A DNA stretch of 64,000 bases, from contig CM037836.1 in NCBI GenBank assembly GCA_021234535.1, positions 16,351,111 to 16,415,110 on the forward strand, read 5' to 3'. Origin of the DNA: Stichopus chloronotus. Its lineage: Eukaryota; Echinodermata; Holothuroidea; Aspidochirotida; Stichopodidae. Below, piece after piece: positions 38,692 to 53,600 of this stretch. Each line of letters opens with the position of its first letter. Within the stretch, counting starts at the first letter, position 1. The notes below the pieces were generated by a model. That model ran no database searches and was not told the DNA's origin. It worked only from the letters and a program-made list of their open reading frames with translations. The position numbers and the translations under genes are program-made.

Positions 38692-41600
38692 GTAGGAATA
38701 TTTTACTTTTCTCATGTTTGTATAATAACACTTAAGCTCTTTACTTGACAACTATTGACTTACCGTCGTCTATGTTATTTCTTCGTTAAAATAAAAAATG
38801 AATAGGAAATAGGGGGCAAGTAATAGTGAATATACATCTTTTTAGAAACTAAATGAGTAAAATGTGAACCACTTAATAAAGTTAATATAAGAAATATGCA
38901 ATTAAATATATGATATAATAACGTATGATAATATATACATATATTAGAGGAATATACCTCTTTTATCTTATATCTCTTACACAGACGGTATTTTTAACAT
39001 GTTCTACACGTTTGGTCGTCTTTCATGTCGTTTTAGACTACGCGTCACCGTTTATTACTTATTTATGCTAGCTTATTTGAGTTGACTGTACACGTTATGA
39101 ATCCAGTCTTCATATGATATGTATCTCAGTTCAAAACCTTCATGTCTCAATATATTAATTGTAAACCAAAACATAGATATGGACAACAACAGATATGATG
39201 GTACTATTATAAGAAAAGAACATCTTCCTACAGAACTAACGTGAGGTACAGGAAACTCTTAAAGTTCACACAATAAATAAGACGTTCGAAAGCTGCAATT
39301 TTCAATTCATTTGATCAATTTCATGACTTCTTTAATTAGTTGCATAAGGAGTAAAAAGAACGATTTATTCGATATCGACGTCATTACCATAAAATCTCAC
39401 ATATTTGGCCAGATACTTTTCTTTTTGTCTCTAGCCCACCTCCGTTGTAACAGTGCAATATTAGATTCTATATGGATGTAAACGTAAATGCTTATTGTAG
39501 TGATAAATTTACTGATGTCATTATATGCGCAACCAAGAAGTTATATCATTTGATATATCAAGCACTGGTCAGGCAGAAAATGAAAAAAAAAAAAAACAAT
39601 CGTTGGCAGTTCCTTAAAAGCATGCGATTAGGAGTGACTTGTCAAACATGTTCGCAGGAGTGAGTTCCTGTAGTTCCTGCAAATTATTCCAGAAGGAGCC
39701 AATGGGTTACCACTGCAGGGCAATAAAGGACAGGTTCTCCCCCATGACAATAAAAGAGTCCTTTTTTCTTAGAGTGAATAATGTTATTGTTTTCAAATAT
39801 TGAAATTATAAACATTCCTATATTGTCTTTTAGCGTGACATTGCTTTTGAGAGTAACTAATCCGTAGGCTGTAGGATTTACCAATGGGAGTATTGTCTTT
39901 CCTTTTATACCAGTTTATGACTAACAGTAGTTCCAATTCAAAGGTTGATACCTTCATAATCAGGCGACAAGTTTGTCAGTGAACTATGACTCAACAGACG
40001 TTAGCTTTTGAACTTTATTTTTATGTGTTATTTTATATGAGCTCGGCGCTTATTAATGATTGTAAGTTTTACATGTTAAAACAAGGTCTTCATACGCTAT
40101 ATGGGAATTGGATAGGGCTATTAGGAATATGGTCAACGATTAACTCCTGCCCTCCAGTTTTCAACTCTTTCAGTATAAAACCTTACTCAAATTTTCCTCT
40201 TTAAAAGGCAGAACTGTTCCTCTTTGATCCAGGAAACAGTATATTATCACATTTTACCGAAGTTCAGCAAGCTCTGGGACATAGTGTCAATGTGTGGGAC
40301 AATGTGTGAAGCCATTTCTGGATAGCTAGCACACGTTTTATGTGAATTATGTGAATCATAATTTAAGTTATGACTACGTGATCCTGTTACATGTAAGTGG
40401 ACGAAAATATTGAACGTTTAGAAATACATTACTTGGTGCATTGAATAGTAAAAAAATAGGGCCTGCATGAAGTAACTTTAGTAACGTTACATGAAATAAC
40501 TAAGCAAAAGGGCTGAAGGACAATCTTTGTCATAGCAGGCTAGTTCACTGTCTCTGATAGACTTTCTACGAACAACACACACACAATTTGAGTAAAATCG
40601 ACATTCTCTGTAGTTTTCCAAAGTAAATGTAATTTAATAAAATAAATTTAAAATTAGTAAATGCTGTCCCTGTTTCCTAGTAAATTTATTTCACCCATGA
40701 CAACGGTTTATGTTGTAAGAGATGTGTTGGGAGAGATGAGTTTACGTTGTTTTAGTTTATTTTGAACAACATAATTTGAATGAGTTGGTGCATGCGTATA
40801 CTCGATGAAGTGGAAAAACTTTAATGTCTAAAGTATCCAGAAAACGACTACGTGAACTTAAAACATGATAAGAGAAATAGAAACAAGCGAATACGAACTA
40901 ACCATATAAAACTTGAAAATCTCCAATGTATAGTGAAGAATACAATGAGTTAGAAGTTCCCTGAATGCTATCGTTGATTCATTATAGCTTGCGTTGTTTT
41001 TTACTGAATCCTATTAGGTCATGATTGTGATATACTGATACTGTACACTTTCAATTTTAGTCAAACCTCTTACCTCTGTAAATACGTTCGTGTTGGATCA
41101 TAACAATCAGTTCATTAAGAACTTATAACTATTATATAACTCTAATGCTATTTTGTAGAAGTTACAAAGTTGACATGTCTCAGTTTACAAATTTAATGAC
41201 CACTGCACGCCATATTATCATCCTGATAGTATGATCTGTTTCCCCTTTGTACTTGTCCGCCCACACAAATTTGCCCTACATATAGAAGTAAATAAGACAT
41301 TAAGAATGAAACGGGAATATCAAGTAAACAGTCTGGCTCTCTTAATTAAACCAGGTTTCTTCGAGCAATTCTTACAATATTAGAGGTATGTTCGTAAACA
41401 ATTTTCCTGTCCATTGTGATATCTCAATCAAACTTTTGTCTCCACAACGTTCTGTTATAATCCTGACATTGGTCATTCATTTCGTTTATCTTGCATCATA
41501 GATGAACTGCATTTGGTGATGTTTAGAGTTTTAGTGTTCATTTGTTCACCCACTAAAACGTATGGGTGTGTATCCGGTCTGCAAACGTATTGGGTAGTAA

Positions 41601-44600
41601 AATATCCAAGTTGGCTAGAAAGAACTACTCATTGTTGAGTACTGTCCAATCTATAAAGGTATTTTTTTTTTTATCAGATTGGGTATTTTTTTCCCAAGAC
41701 TTTAGTAGGAGTCGTATGTAACCAACCATGGTAAAGGTTCACTCGACTGGTTCAATAGTCTAGATCAACCTAGAATTTGTTACTACCTCTCATCAGTATT
41801 GTTGTGTCATCTGTAGATGTCTGGAAATATTTGAAAAAAGTCGTTGTAAAGATCGTAACTAATAACGTTTATAGGTTGGCTATTAATTGAATTAATCCAG
41901 CAAGTCCGTTCCTCCTGATTTGTTCACGTTATTCTCTAGGAAGAAAATACTGGTAATGGTCACCACGGTTCTGGAGTTTTTAAATTAAGGCGCTTGATTT
42001 TTAACAGCAAAATAGTTCAAATGTTTTTCCGTTATGATATCCCTTCGTCGATGTTGTTTCAGCATAGCGTCATCCATATTTTTCCTTTTAGTCTCATGCA
42101 GCTGCACCTTCTCTCTTTTCCACAAAAGTGTAGTTTTTCTGCGAGTATTCACACAACGATGTCGGAATCATTTTAGACACAGAAGCAACAAAGAAGTAGT
42201 TAAAATATAACTCTAATTTTCTCTTTTATCATCTAACGTATATAGTACAGTGTCTGGGGAAGTCCATTCCTTGTGAAATATGTTTGATAGTGAAAGGAAA
42301 TCTACTTACTGCTTGCTTAATGTGTTACGTGATATAGACTTCTCCACTGGCAAAAAAAAAAAAAAAACCTCGGTAAACTCGGGAATTTGAAGTAAGAACG
42401 ACATTTGTGCATAATACTTCATTTGCATGAAAATAAAAAGATGTTTGACATCAACTTGATTTACATATGCAATGAAAATACAATTTTTGAAGTTGTTTGC
42501 CACAGACATTGATGACACTATTCTTTGTCTCAGCACTGGGATATGGTGGATACGTTGATTGCGGGAAATGGGTCTCATCAGAATAAATGTTTATAACTCA
42601 GTTTCGAAATAAACGAGCTAGACTCATTTACACATTTTTGAAAAAATCTGTGTTCGATGTTAATAATGACCAGTTGATATGTAATTTGGACTGCAGCTGA
42701 AAAAATGATCTCTTATATTTACAACGCATGCCTTCTCTTCTGTAAATTTACTTCATTAATGTTAGTTAACCAGACATAAAGCTAAGAAAGGTCCCTGGGG
42801 TATTTGTGCTGATTTGTTTTGTCAAAACATTATCTTTTAACTTGTTCTCAACGTAGTATGATTGATACGTTTGTTTTCTTTGCCTTGGAAAGAGTGGCTA
42901 GTAGCAATTTTAAGCATAAACAGCACCAGAATCATTAAATGTAGTCAATAAGAATCTTTTTGATTTTTACCCACTTGGGTTATATTAAGAAAAGGAATAA
43001 AAAACATTCTGCCAAACAAATTCAGGTAGAAACAATGTAAACATGTTTAGCGTCCGCTTCAGCTTTTGCTAAGGACTCCGGTTCCCTTTTATTACAGAAA
43101 ATATCATTTTTGCACCATTCCTGAAATACACGGCTGGCACAAAATAGGATAAAAATTTGTCGTCATAGTATGCTTGTGGTGATCTGATTTTTCCTAAACT
43201 TGATTACATGATATTAATAAAAGAAAAAAATGCATGTTTTTTATATGATTTATCAACGTTCACACACGGTGTACAATAGTTCAAATCAAAAGGACCAACT
43301 CAAAATGAGTAGAAAAGACTGATGAAAATCTTCGGAAGCGAGCATATTGAATATAAAACTAAAAGGTGTCTCCTCCTTTCTTTTTGTTTAATAGTAAAAG
43401 AGAACACTAATCATGTTTTTATTATTTATTAGGACAGTTCATTCTATCACTAAAAATAAAACAGAGATCCAAAATTAAAACAGAGATTTTATGATGATAG
43501 AGTTATTTTCTTTCACAGGTTGACCTCCTGCAGAGCTTCACATAGCAAGCAATAAACGAAACAATTACTTAGAAGTACAATTTAGTGAAGAAACTCGAAA
43601 AAGATCTCTTAAATAAGAGAAATGATATATCTAAGCATATCGTTTTTTAAGAGAAGCCATACTAACATGCCAGTTTTCCCGTGTAGCTGAAAACGTTACC
43701 TAATGAAGTTGTCCATGGGTTACCTTGGTCAGTCCATCACACTAACGCGACACGTAATGATTTTACCCATTACAAAAGGTTATCAGGTCTTGAAAAATTT
43801 TCTGCACCTTAATATACTAGATGGGTTTGGTTCAAATAAAGTTGTGCAATTGTGAAGCTAGTTTTCTTCTAAAATAAATTTGTTATCAAACACATCCATC
43901 TTTGTCTAGTGCCTCTCTAATAAGACCATTGGAACAAGTTCATGTCAATAAGACAATCTTTTGAGTTTTCATTACTTTTGCTTTAAGTGACTGTTTTTCC
44001 CGTGATTGCTCCATTATTCGCAACATTGCTTCGTGATTGAACTGACGTTTGTCCAGCTATACTCGACTTAGTTGTAACGGAAATATTGTAACCTAAGTGT
44101 AGGTATGCATTAAAATGATTTACTCTTCACGGATATCCAAGTGAAATAAGATATCAACATCTGCAGGTAGATAAAGTGTTACTCCAATTGAAGTGTAAAG
44201 TCAACTCACATATTTTGAAAATCATACGCTATACGTAAGTCCTCTTCAACAGATGCTGATATTTGTTTTTTGCGCAGTACCCATTGTAATATTGTTTTTG
44301 TTTCATTGGGGAAATTCCACCGTAGTATTTTTACATCCGAGATTTTATTGACAACAACGATTAACCAGGTGAATGTGACATTTTCTTGTTTCGTTTTCTG
44401 TTCTCTAGCTAAATGCAATAGATACGTTATTTAGTGCAACACGTGCACAGTGTCACAAACATTGTAGAGAAAAATATTAACCAAAGGATGGCAATGCATT
44501 TCTATCTTATTCTCAGTACCGTAGCTGATATTTGGATCTGTACATATGTCTGAATTTATCTCATACTTGATCGGCTGTTGTACGGTAGTCTATTTGAACA

Positions 44601-47600
44601 AATTTTTAACTGTGACCTACAAATACACCTCAGAAAAATACCAAAATAGCCAAAATAGCTCGCCTGTCCCCCCCCCCCCCCAAAAAAAAAGACTGTCGTT
44701 TACCTGGTGGTACAAGACCAGGGAGTATTTTTCTGGGCGATATCGGAGGATCTGGAGGATCTTTCTGACAGGGTTTTTTGCTTGCAACCTATTTAACATA
44801 TGCCTTCAGTCAGTATTCCAACTGTATATCATATCATGCAGTTCTACTGCACACGATGATGCGCTACGACTGCGTCGTTGCATAGGCATGGAAGTTAAAT
44901 TTAAACCGCAATGAAATCTCACCTCCATGGTAAAGTCTTGCAAATGTTGTGGAATCTGTATGTTCATCTTCCATGCGTACCGTGTAAACGCATTGCATTG
45001 TAGTGTACATGTGTAATAATATCCATAAGATGAACTGTAAGACGCATATGTAGTTGTCTATACCGTTCTCGTTGCCATCACTACATGCTACATCACGGAT
45101 CATTTTATACATTCAAGTTGTTGTAAAATCAAATGTAACTTATCGGATAATTTCCATACATTCATTTATTAATTCTTCCCTACAATCAAATTACAAAATG
45201 AATTCCTACATCGTTGCATAATCACCGTGTCCTTTGTGAGATGAGATGTAATGCACGTCTATTGATCATCATATATACTACTGTTACCTATCAAATTGCC
45301 TTTGTTATTACTTTCATACACTTTTGCATCATCCTGTGGATAAGCCTCCTATACACGACTGGTCACTGCGAGTGAATTAAAGAATGATAGCAATAGTACG
45401 CAGATATCCGCATATCTGTGTACTAAACATACATTGCATTTTCGTTTATACATAATGTTGTAATGTTTGTTGCGTAATTGCGTTTATAATTATTGCATGA
45501 TCATGTTATAACAATTAGACAATCACCGTGGAACATTTAATCCGTCACGAACTTACCGTTCAACGTTTTAGCATTCCTCTCCCCATAATTTCAAACCTGT
45601 GCTTTATTTTCTTTCATGTTCGAGTTTTTGTATTGAAATCTTACTCAATGTCTGCAATACCCGTACTAGAAGGCTAACAACAATATTCTTATTTGTTACA
45701 AGGACACAGATCTCCTTCCTCTCTCTTACAGTATTGCCCAGATTCTACGAATGCGTGGTATCATATTGACCTTGGCTCTGTTTATGAAAACACGGATGTT
45801 GGACTGACAAAGGTTATAAAAAGAAGTTGTAAAATGACACGTGTTTAAAGGCTGCCCAAATAAGGTTTAGTTATGCCGATCCACGGAATACCGACTGTGA
45901 AAATGTTGAATGCTTTCATCAAAATAGGAAACAATTACGAACAATCTAGGGTACAAATTGTTTACAAGGAATGTTGTCTGTTACGGGGAATAATTCAGTG
46001 ATTATTTCAAGTTCGTAAAAGATGAGTTTTGAAGTCTTCATTAACAATCGTTGTGTTATTTCAATTATGAATTGTGTTATTGCAAGAGGTGAATTGAGTC
46101 ACTCAGTAACAAAGCTTGAGGCCAAGCCTACAATACGGCATCACAACTCTTCTTTTGTCCCAGTGGTTCCTTCCAATTGACCTTCCATACGGAAACCATA
46201 ACAACATTAGTTGACTTGTAATTACATAACAGATAATATATAAAACCAATACGTAGATCACCTGATATACGCATTGAGGACAGAAAATCATCGAAACCGC
46301 TCGGTTATACACTTCATCACTTTAAATGTGAGCATTATGTAAATGTATGTATTGCAAAACATGTAACTCCAAAGTTACTAACGTGATCACGGCCGTTTTG
46401 TTGGTCACAGTATTTCATAGTCTCTTAGTAACACAATGCCAAATCCACAAAACAACTGTATAGACTGAACCCTTCTAAACTAAGGTAAACAGTACGATGT
46501 CTGTACTCTCAACAACACACAATGCTGGCGATGACTAATCTGCACAGAGTGCTCGCATATCGTACATGCATTACTAATGAAGTTCAAGGTGTAACTCGTG
46601 ACGAGAAGTAGATGTCAAAGATAGTATCAAGAGCAACAGACAAATGTGGTTGCCGGAAACACAAGTTAATAAGCACCACCATCAACCGGCTGATTTCACC
46701 TGTAAGAGCAGCTCTTGCTCATTGATCTATAAACGTGTCAAATGTTAATCAAATCAAAAGAGTGTCATTCTGTGCAGATATGAAATACAAGTGTGATTGA
46801 TATTGCCAATTATATATACCCCACTCCTAAATTTCATATCCATTGATATGCAATCACATTACGAACGGTAGAGTAGGACTTGCAACGAGTCAACTCATAC
46901 AATAGTTATGATGTTTTATTCTGTCCATCCGTACCTACTACACTTGGTGTAAAGTACTGTAACGTGGGTACTCGATGACTTGTAACTATATGGGGTCGAT
47001 TGATGTGTGTAGGGTGTGATCAAGGGCAGTAGTCGATGCGGAGAAATAAGATTTTGGCCGGGAAATAGAGAGATGAGGTGAACACGATGAGTTGCGTGCA
47101 TTCGTGGGTAATACAGATAGTGAAAACAGTGAAATCCGGCAGCAGAATGAAATAACAAACTACAACCCATTCGAAACCTAGGTTAATTGATATAAAAATA
47201 ACAGTACCTTCTTCCTCTCTATCTTCTATTTCTTTCTGACCTTCCAACTTCCATCCTTTTCTCTCCCCATCTCCCTTTCTGTTGCTATTTTTATTTGTTA
47301 TTTTACTACTTTTATTCATACTTTTGTTTCTTGTATTTGTAGAGGTCTTTTGTATATTTGTATTTACACATATTTATACATATATCCATTACTAAAGCAA
47401 TCAAATAAAGTGGCCCTAAGCAATTTACCACAGGACATCAAGCAGTTTAAAAGCTTCCTTGATATTTGTCCACCATCAAGTTGCAGACAGGTTTCCTAAC
47501 CTGAATGTGGAACATTCATTTCATTTTAAATCATTTCGATAAAAAAATCAATTAAACCAAGCTACACAACAACATAATCAGCCAACAATAGAATATAAAA

Positions 47601-50600
47601 GGAAAAATTAGAACATAACTTTTCTCTGCTTACTAACCATGTTTGATGGTATGTTTCCTTTAGCATCAAACCCGAATGAACAACAGTTTATGATAAAAAG
47701 ACATTTTGTCATTTGATTGGTTTTGACTCTGAAAATTCTCATCCTGTTTGTGCAGTATCTTGTGATGATAAACAGCAGTACTTGTTACACATCTTAATAC
47801 ATCACGGAGAACGTATGGAATGTATCTACAGCAGGAACTGCCTGGTAGGACAATATATATCTCATATTTATACCGAACCTACACACAAAAGTTCCTGTTC
47901 AAGTATTTATAGTGTTTTTCAGTTGTCAAAGTTGTCAGTAGTAAGTCATAAGTATACATACTTATGTTGAATTGAAATTGATTTGAAATTGCTCTAATTT
48001 GGCTATATTTGGTAAAAAGTATTCCTCAATGGATCGTACTAAGTCCAAGTTCCATTTGCCTTATAAGATAGCGATTGACAATTAATGTGGTATTGATTCA
48101 GAATTTTAATTTGCCAATAAAATCAGCCTAACATATATATAAAAGTACTTGAGTCAAAGAGTTGTTTTCTTCCCTTTTTCAAACCATTCTGTTTTGTCAC
48201 TAGGACATATATTACGAGTCAGTTTTATCGAAATATCAAAACACCAGACCTGTTTTTCCTGTTTCGGGTAAAATTTATTTCAGTTTACTTTTAGAAGTTA
48301 AGGGAATAAGATGAATATTTTGAGAAAGAAGTGCTTAAGTAGATGAAAAGAAAGTTCCAAGTAAATGATTGCATTTGTTTGTAAAGTACATTTATTTCAG
48401 TGAGGTTTTTGTCCTGAAGCACACTGACATTCATTCATAAAATTGTTCTTGGGATACGTGTATCTTTTACACTTTATGAAAAGTAAAATCTCGCTATCGG
48501 CAATTTTGTTACTTGTAATAACTTTTACCAATTCAATGTAGTCGTTTGTAAAAAAAAAAACAAACAAAAAAAACAAAAACAGCACTTTGAAAAAGTTAAG
48601 CAAAGATAAGTGGGTATGATCATTACAAATGAATAAAAATGTTAAGCACAGCTTGTATTAAGGTTTCGCAAGTAAGGTGTCAAGATTACTCACAGGTATT
48701 GATAATCTACGGCATGTATATGTAACACTTTAAAGAAACGAAAATCATGTAAATCAGGCTGACTTCATAACGACAAATTTATGTATTTTCATACAAGGGA
48801 TAGAGGGAGCAACTACGACTTCTGCTGTATTTACAGTGTGTGTCTTTGAAAGACTATGCTTTCACTTTACCCTCTCGGTATCAGCAGTTAAAACAAAACG
48901 CTTATATCTATATATCTATATCTTTTGCTTCTCTTTGCTTATTTCTAACCAGCATGTGCCCCGAAACGTTTATCATACGGCGGACGGATGCTTCAAATAG
49001 ATGACGGTGGTCTTGGGGTATCGCCCAGTTCCTGGGCTAACCGAAGAGTTTTTGTTTTCAGGATTCCTACCTCTTTTCTCAAAAGGAGACACCGTGGGTC
49101 CGTATTTGGACACAAAGGAATCGCACGAGTTTGGAAAGCCAATGACAAAATCACTTGTGCTGACCAACTTCAGGAGGTGTGTCCGTGGGTTGCTAACCAG
49201 AATTCCGGTTCATGTACTGTTGATCCAACTGCACCATGCTACAAGAGTAAGAAACTTAATGCTTATTTAGTGACTGACAATTCACTTTCGTATATCTTGT
49301 AAACTTCGACGTTGAGAAAGTGAGGGTGACTTTAACATGGAAAATGAAACATTACCCATTTAGCCTGTTATCACTGCATATTGGTTCATTTGTATCAGTA
49401 ATTGATTTTTGAATATTATCTCTGTATATGTACTTATTATTTTTCGTAACGTTGTATCTACATAGAGTGCTCTAGGCTCACTGTGCGTACCAAATAGTTG
49501 CTAGTTTATTGGCTCAGTTGTCTTTGCATTTGTTTATCTCATCACTTCACATATGATGTACGGGATGTGCTGAAACTCTCCATTTTAGCAGGGGTCAAAA
49601 TGTGTGAAGATGTGTGTGTGTTTGTGTGTGTGTGTGGGGGGGGGGGTTGTCTCTGTATGAGAACAAAAGAGTTTTTTAATTTGAAAAGTTTGCTTTCTAA
49701 ACTCGTTCCAGACCGTCTAGGTGGTAGAAAGGTGATGCATGAAGTGAAGTTGTGTCTCCAATCAAATATGAGGTCACATGTCAAATAAGTAACTCTCAAT
49801 TTTGCTATCTTTCTTAATTCAAAATGTCTATTTACATGGGGCCTTCAAATATATAACCAAGATACAAGATTTCACTTTAAAATCATGTTTGTTTGTGTTT
49901 TGGGGTCAAAGGTGAAGTTCAGACGTCAAATGTCAAATTTGCTACCAAAACGTAACTCCTTCTAGAATGCGAAGTCGATGAGGGGCAACGTTGGTAGATA
50001 GATGATCCATAGTCTGAAGTTTGTATGTGTTTTGAGGTCAAAAGCCAAGTTCATTGGTCAAAGGTCAAGTTCGACACCGAAAAGCTTACGTCTCCAACTC
50101 TTTCTAGAGCGCATCGTCAATTAGGATGAAGAGGTGACAAAATGTGTCGCGATTGCAATGAACTTCAAACTTGATCGTTAGGTACATGATTGTGATATGC
50201 AGTGTTCACTCGATCAGTAAAGTTATAGGTCAACAGGGCATATAATGCAGTACAGTAGGTTCTGTTAGTACAATGTACAACATGACCTACTAATCTTTGC
50301 TTTGCCATACAGCGTGACTTAATGTTTCAACCTATCCAACTATGTTTGGACTGAGCAATTGTATCTTATTACAATGCCGTTTATATTGTGTTATTTTGTT
50401 AATACCCCTACTCAGTATGTTTTTACTGTTTCATGTAGTTTATACACTAGCCAAGGAATTTAGTTGTTAGCAGTAAGGTTTGGCGGGGACAAGAAATTGA
50501 GTAATGCAAATGATTCGCTCTTTCACCCACGTGTGAAAGAGCGAATGAGTATAGACAACTATAGGGATGAGATACAACTCCGTGGATTGCCCTCTTGTTT

Positions 50601-53600
50601 ATTTTTTTATTTACCTTTCTGAAATTATGGAACACTTCCCACTGCAACTGTGATAATGTATATCCTCTCTCTTACTTAAAGTATCTTCATTGCTAAATTG
50701 TGATTAAACAAATAAATAAACAAAACAAAAGACTAACTACCTTATTTTTTTTACCTTATTTCTTACAGCCCCACCTTCATATTCCCAAATTGCACCAATT
50801 TCATTCTTGGACATTACACCAACCAGCGTAACCGTCACGTGGCCAGCATGGGACGAGTCGGTCGATGCAGGATATGGGCCGATTGTTGGTTATATAATAA
50901 ATATTAGGAAACTTGGTGAAGAGGCATTTAAGCAAGTACCAACTTCTTACCAACTCTCTCATCAATTCATAGATTTGGAAGAAAATACTGAATACGAATT
51001 CCAGTTGATTGTTGTCAGAGATCATCCTTTTGGAGAGGGACCTCCGAGCAACATCCAAAAGCACATGACATCTGGTAGAGGTAAAGACTAAATGATGGTC
51101 TACCATAATGTTCACTAGAGTAGTTAGACAGTTTTTTCAGTAACAAAAACACCTAAACATGCCAGTCACTTTCTTCGGACAAGCCTACAGCGAAATGCAA
51201 GCTGACTGTCTGCAGTCTATGGTGGTTTCTTTAAATGCCTTGAATAAAAGGAAAAAAAATAGAATTTGATCTGATATTACCAGAAGATGACTTCAATAAT
51301 CTGACAGATCGGTCCACCTTTCCCAAGCCTACGTGAAGTAATCCATGTATGTATTTTGAAATGGAATATTGTAAGTGAAATTTGTTATAGTTGTTGACGT
51401 TACACACTACTAGGTGACCTGATATTAAATTCAATGGATAGAAAGAGGTTGAATAGTCTCAGTTGTTTAGTAAGTCTTAGGGCATTAACTCTGTCAGTTT
51501 CCTCCGGAGATTGATGGAGTATTTTTCTGTAGTTTTGTGTTATTTGGAACATAATATGGTCCCAAGGCAAAACGCCATTTGAGGATGAAAAATGAAGAAA
51601 AAGAAGAAACGAAGAGAGGAAGGCGAGATGATAACTTTACGGAATTAAAGAGGACTGATTGGCCTAAATTGAGGGGGGGGGGGGAGCCAAAGTTCACAAG
51701 CGTGATCTTTTTATGACATTGGAAACTAAGACGTACAGATGAACAACACAATTGAAACACGGTGTTCATAAAGGTGTACAAGGTGCAGAACGGTCAGCAT
51801 ATTTTTTTTCACGCAGAAAGTTTGTCAATTCGGCAATACGTCTCCCCGTACTGTCAATGAAAACCTTAGATAATAGTGGTGAGATGCATTCTAGATACGA
51901 TGTTCCTCTACTGTTTTTTTTTTCAATCCTCAATTAAAAAGAATGAAACCCCCAAAGTATTGGTTGTCAATGCAAACCAAGCCTATTGCCAATACGAACT
52001 GTCATATTACTATTGAAAAGTACGTCAATTCTATCACTGAAAGGAAAATAGGGACTTGAAAAGTACATCTTAAATAACTTTTTACACTTTCTTTCGTCAA
52101 ATTGAGTGGAAGCACACATATGTAACCTATGTACAGTTTTGGTAACAACAAAAAGATCTGCCGATGACAAGTTTTGTCAGAGAGCGCCAGAGTACGGACA
52201 AACAGCCGTTAATATTTGAATTATTCTTATGTTGTGACCCAGAAGTTAATATTCATGAGTACGTCTTTCATGCCTTCTCCTAGCTTGAACATGGAATGTT
52301 GCTTGGTCGATGGTTATCAATGTTTACCTAGCCTCTGCACATTGACTCTGACTGTCTTAAACCAACATCCTTCCTGGTGCAAAGTGAAATAGACTCATAA
52401 AACGTATACTCATGAATAATAGCTTGCGGGCCACATCCTAAGAAAAATAAAAAAAATGGGCTTCGTCCCTGTACTGGAGTGCTCTCTCATAAAACTGTCA
52501 TCGGCAGATTATTTCTTACCACCAATATGTTAGATAGATGTGCTTCTATTCGATTTGGAGAAGAAAGAACAAAACGTTACGTAAGAGTTACATAAGATGT
52601 ATTTTAGGACCCTGTATCCTACTTTAAAGCATGTCAATTCTACTACTTAAGAATATGTAATTTTATTGTGTAGGTGAATTTTGCCCCCTCACACAAAACA
52701 TCTTGCTATTCCGCTGGTCTGTGTGAATGCAATGAATGTAAGACATCCCTTTATATCTGGAAGAAATGCCCATAGTCTTCTTTTTCATCACCTGAGATCA
52801 GATTTATGTCATAAAATATGTGAAATTTTGGTCAGAGCACGCAGTAACAAGATGCTATTCCCTAGTGGATATTGTAATCCATTTAGTTCTCTTATATTTG
52901 TATACGTATGTGGAATTAATGTATATAACTGACAATGGATTTACTTTACATGTTGCATTTCAGAGCCACCTTCCTACAGTAACCAAGAACCGTTGCTGTT
53001 CTCAGACATCACCTCATCTGCTGCAACAGTCTCGTGGCCAGCATGGAACGAAAGTGTTGACATAGGTACTGGCCCTGTGACAGGCTACAGGCTGTTATAC
53101 CGTGTGGTAAACGAATCACACTGGGAAACTAGAGACACCAATGAGCTATCAACTAGGTTAATTCATTTACACGACAACACGTCGTACGAAGTCTCAATCC
53201 TCCTTCAGTACGGTGATCGTATTTACACAGAGGAAAAGGGGTCGCAATCATTCACTACATGTGGAGGTAATTCTGAAGATTTTTACATTTATATCATTTC
53301 GGACTGTAATGCCGGAATGATTGTAATAAAGTAGATTTGTTGCGATTGCTATCCCCATGGTTCAACTTGTGAAGATGACCAAGTAACTGTACTCTAAAAA
53401 AAGAATGATTAGACTTTGACCCAGGCTGGTACGTACCTCTTTACACACGAGTCAAGTTTGTCAGGACATTACCTGTTTGGGGTTAAACGTTACCCAACAA
53501 CGGGTGTTTTAAACCAACCGGTTTATTACTTAACCCAAATCTGGCTTCAACGAGACTTACAAAACCAAAATGTGTGTACCCAATTTGTATCTAAAACCTT

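Larger units (their letters stand above)
38692..48952 (+). other. Gene 2 intron 1 (10.3 kb) with relic exons
   Basis: Phase 1 intron from gtagga to aaccag. Near its 5' end, 39345-39395 matches 62150-62200 in gene 3 intron 1 (agaacgatt, gatatcgac, tcat), so the duplication extends into the intron. Decayed SRCR-, FN3- and Ig-like frames inside it are listed separately. Confidence 0.5.
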
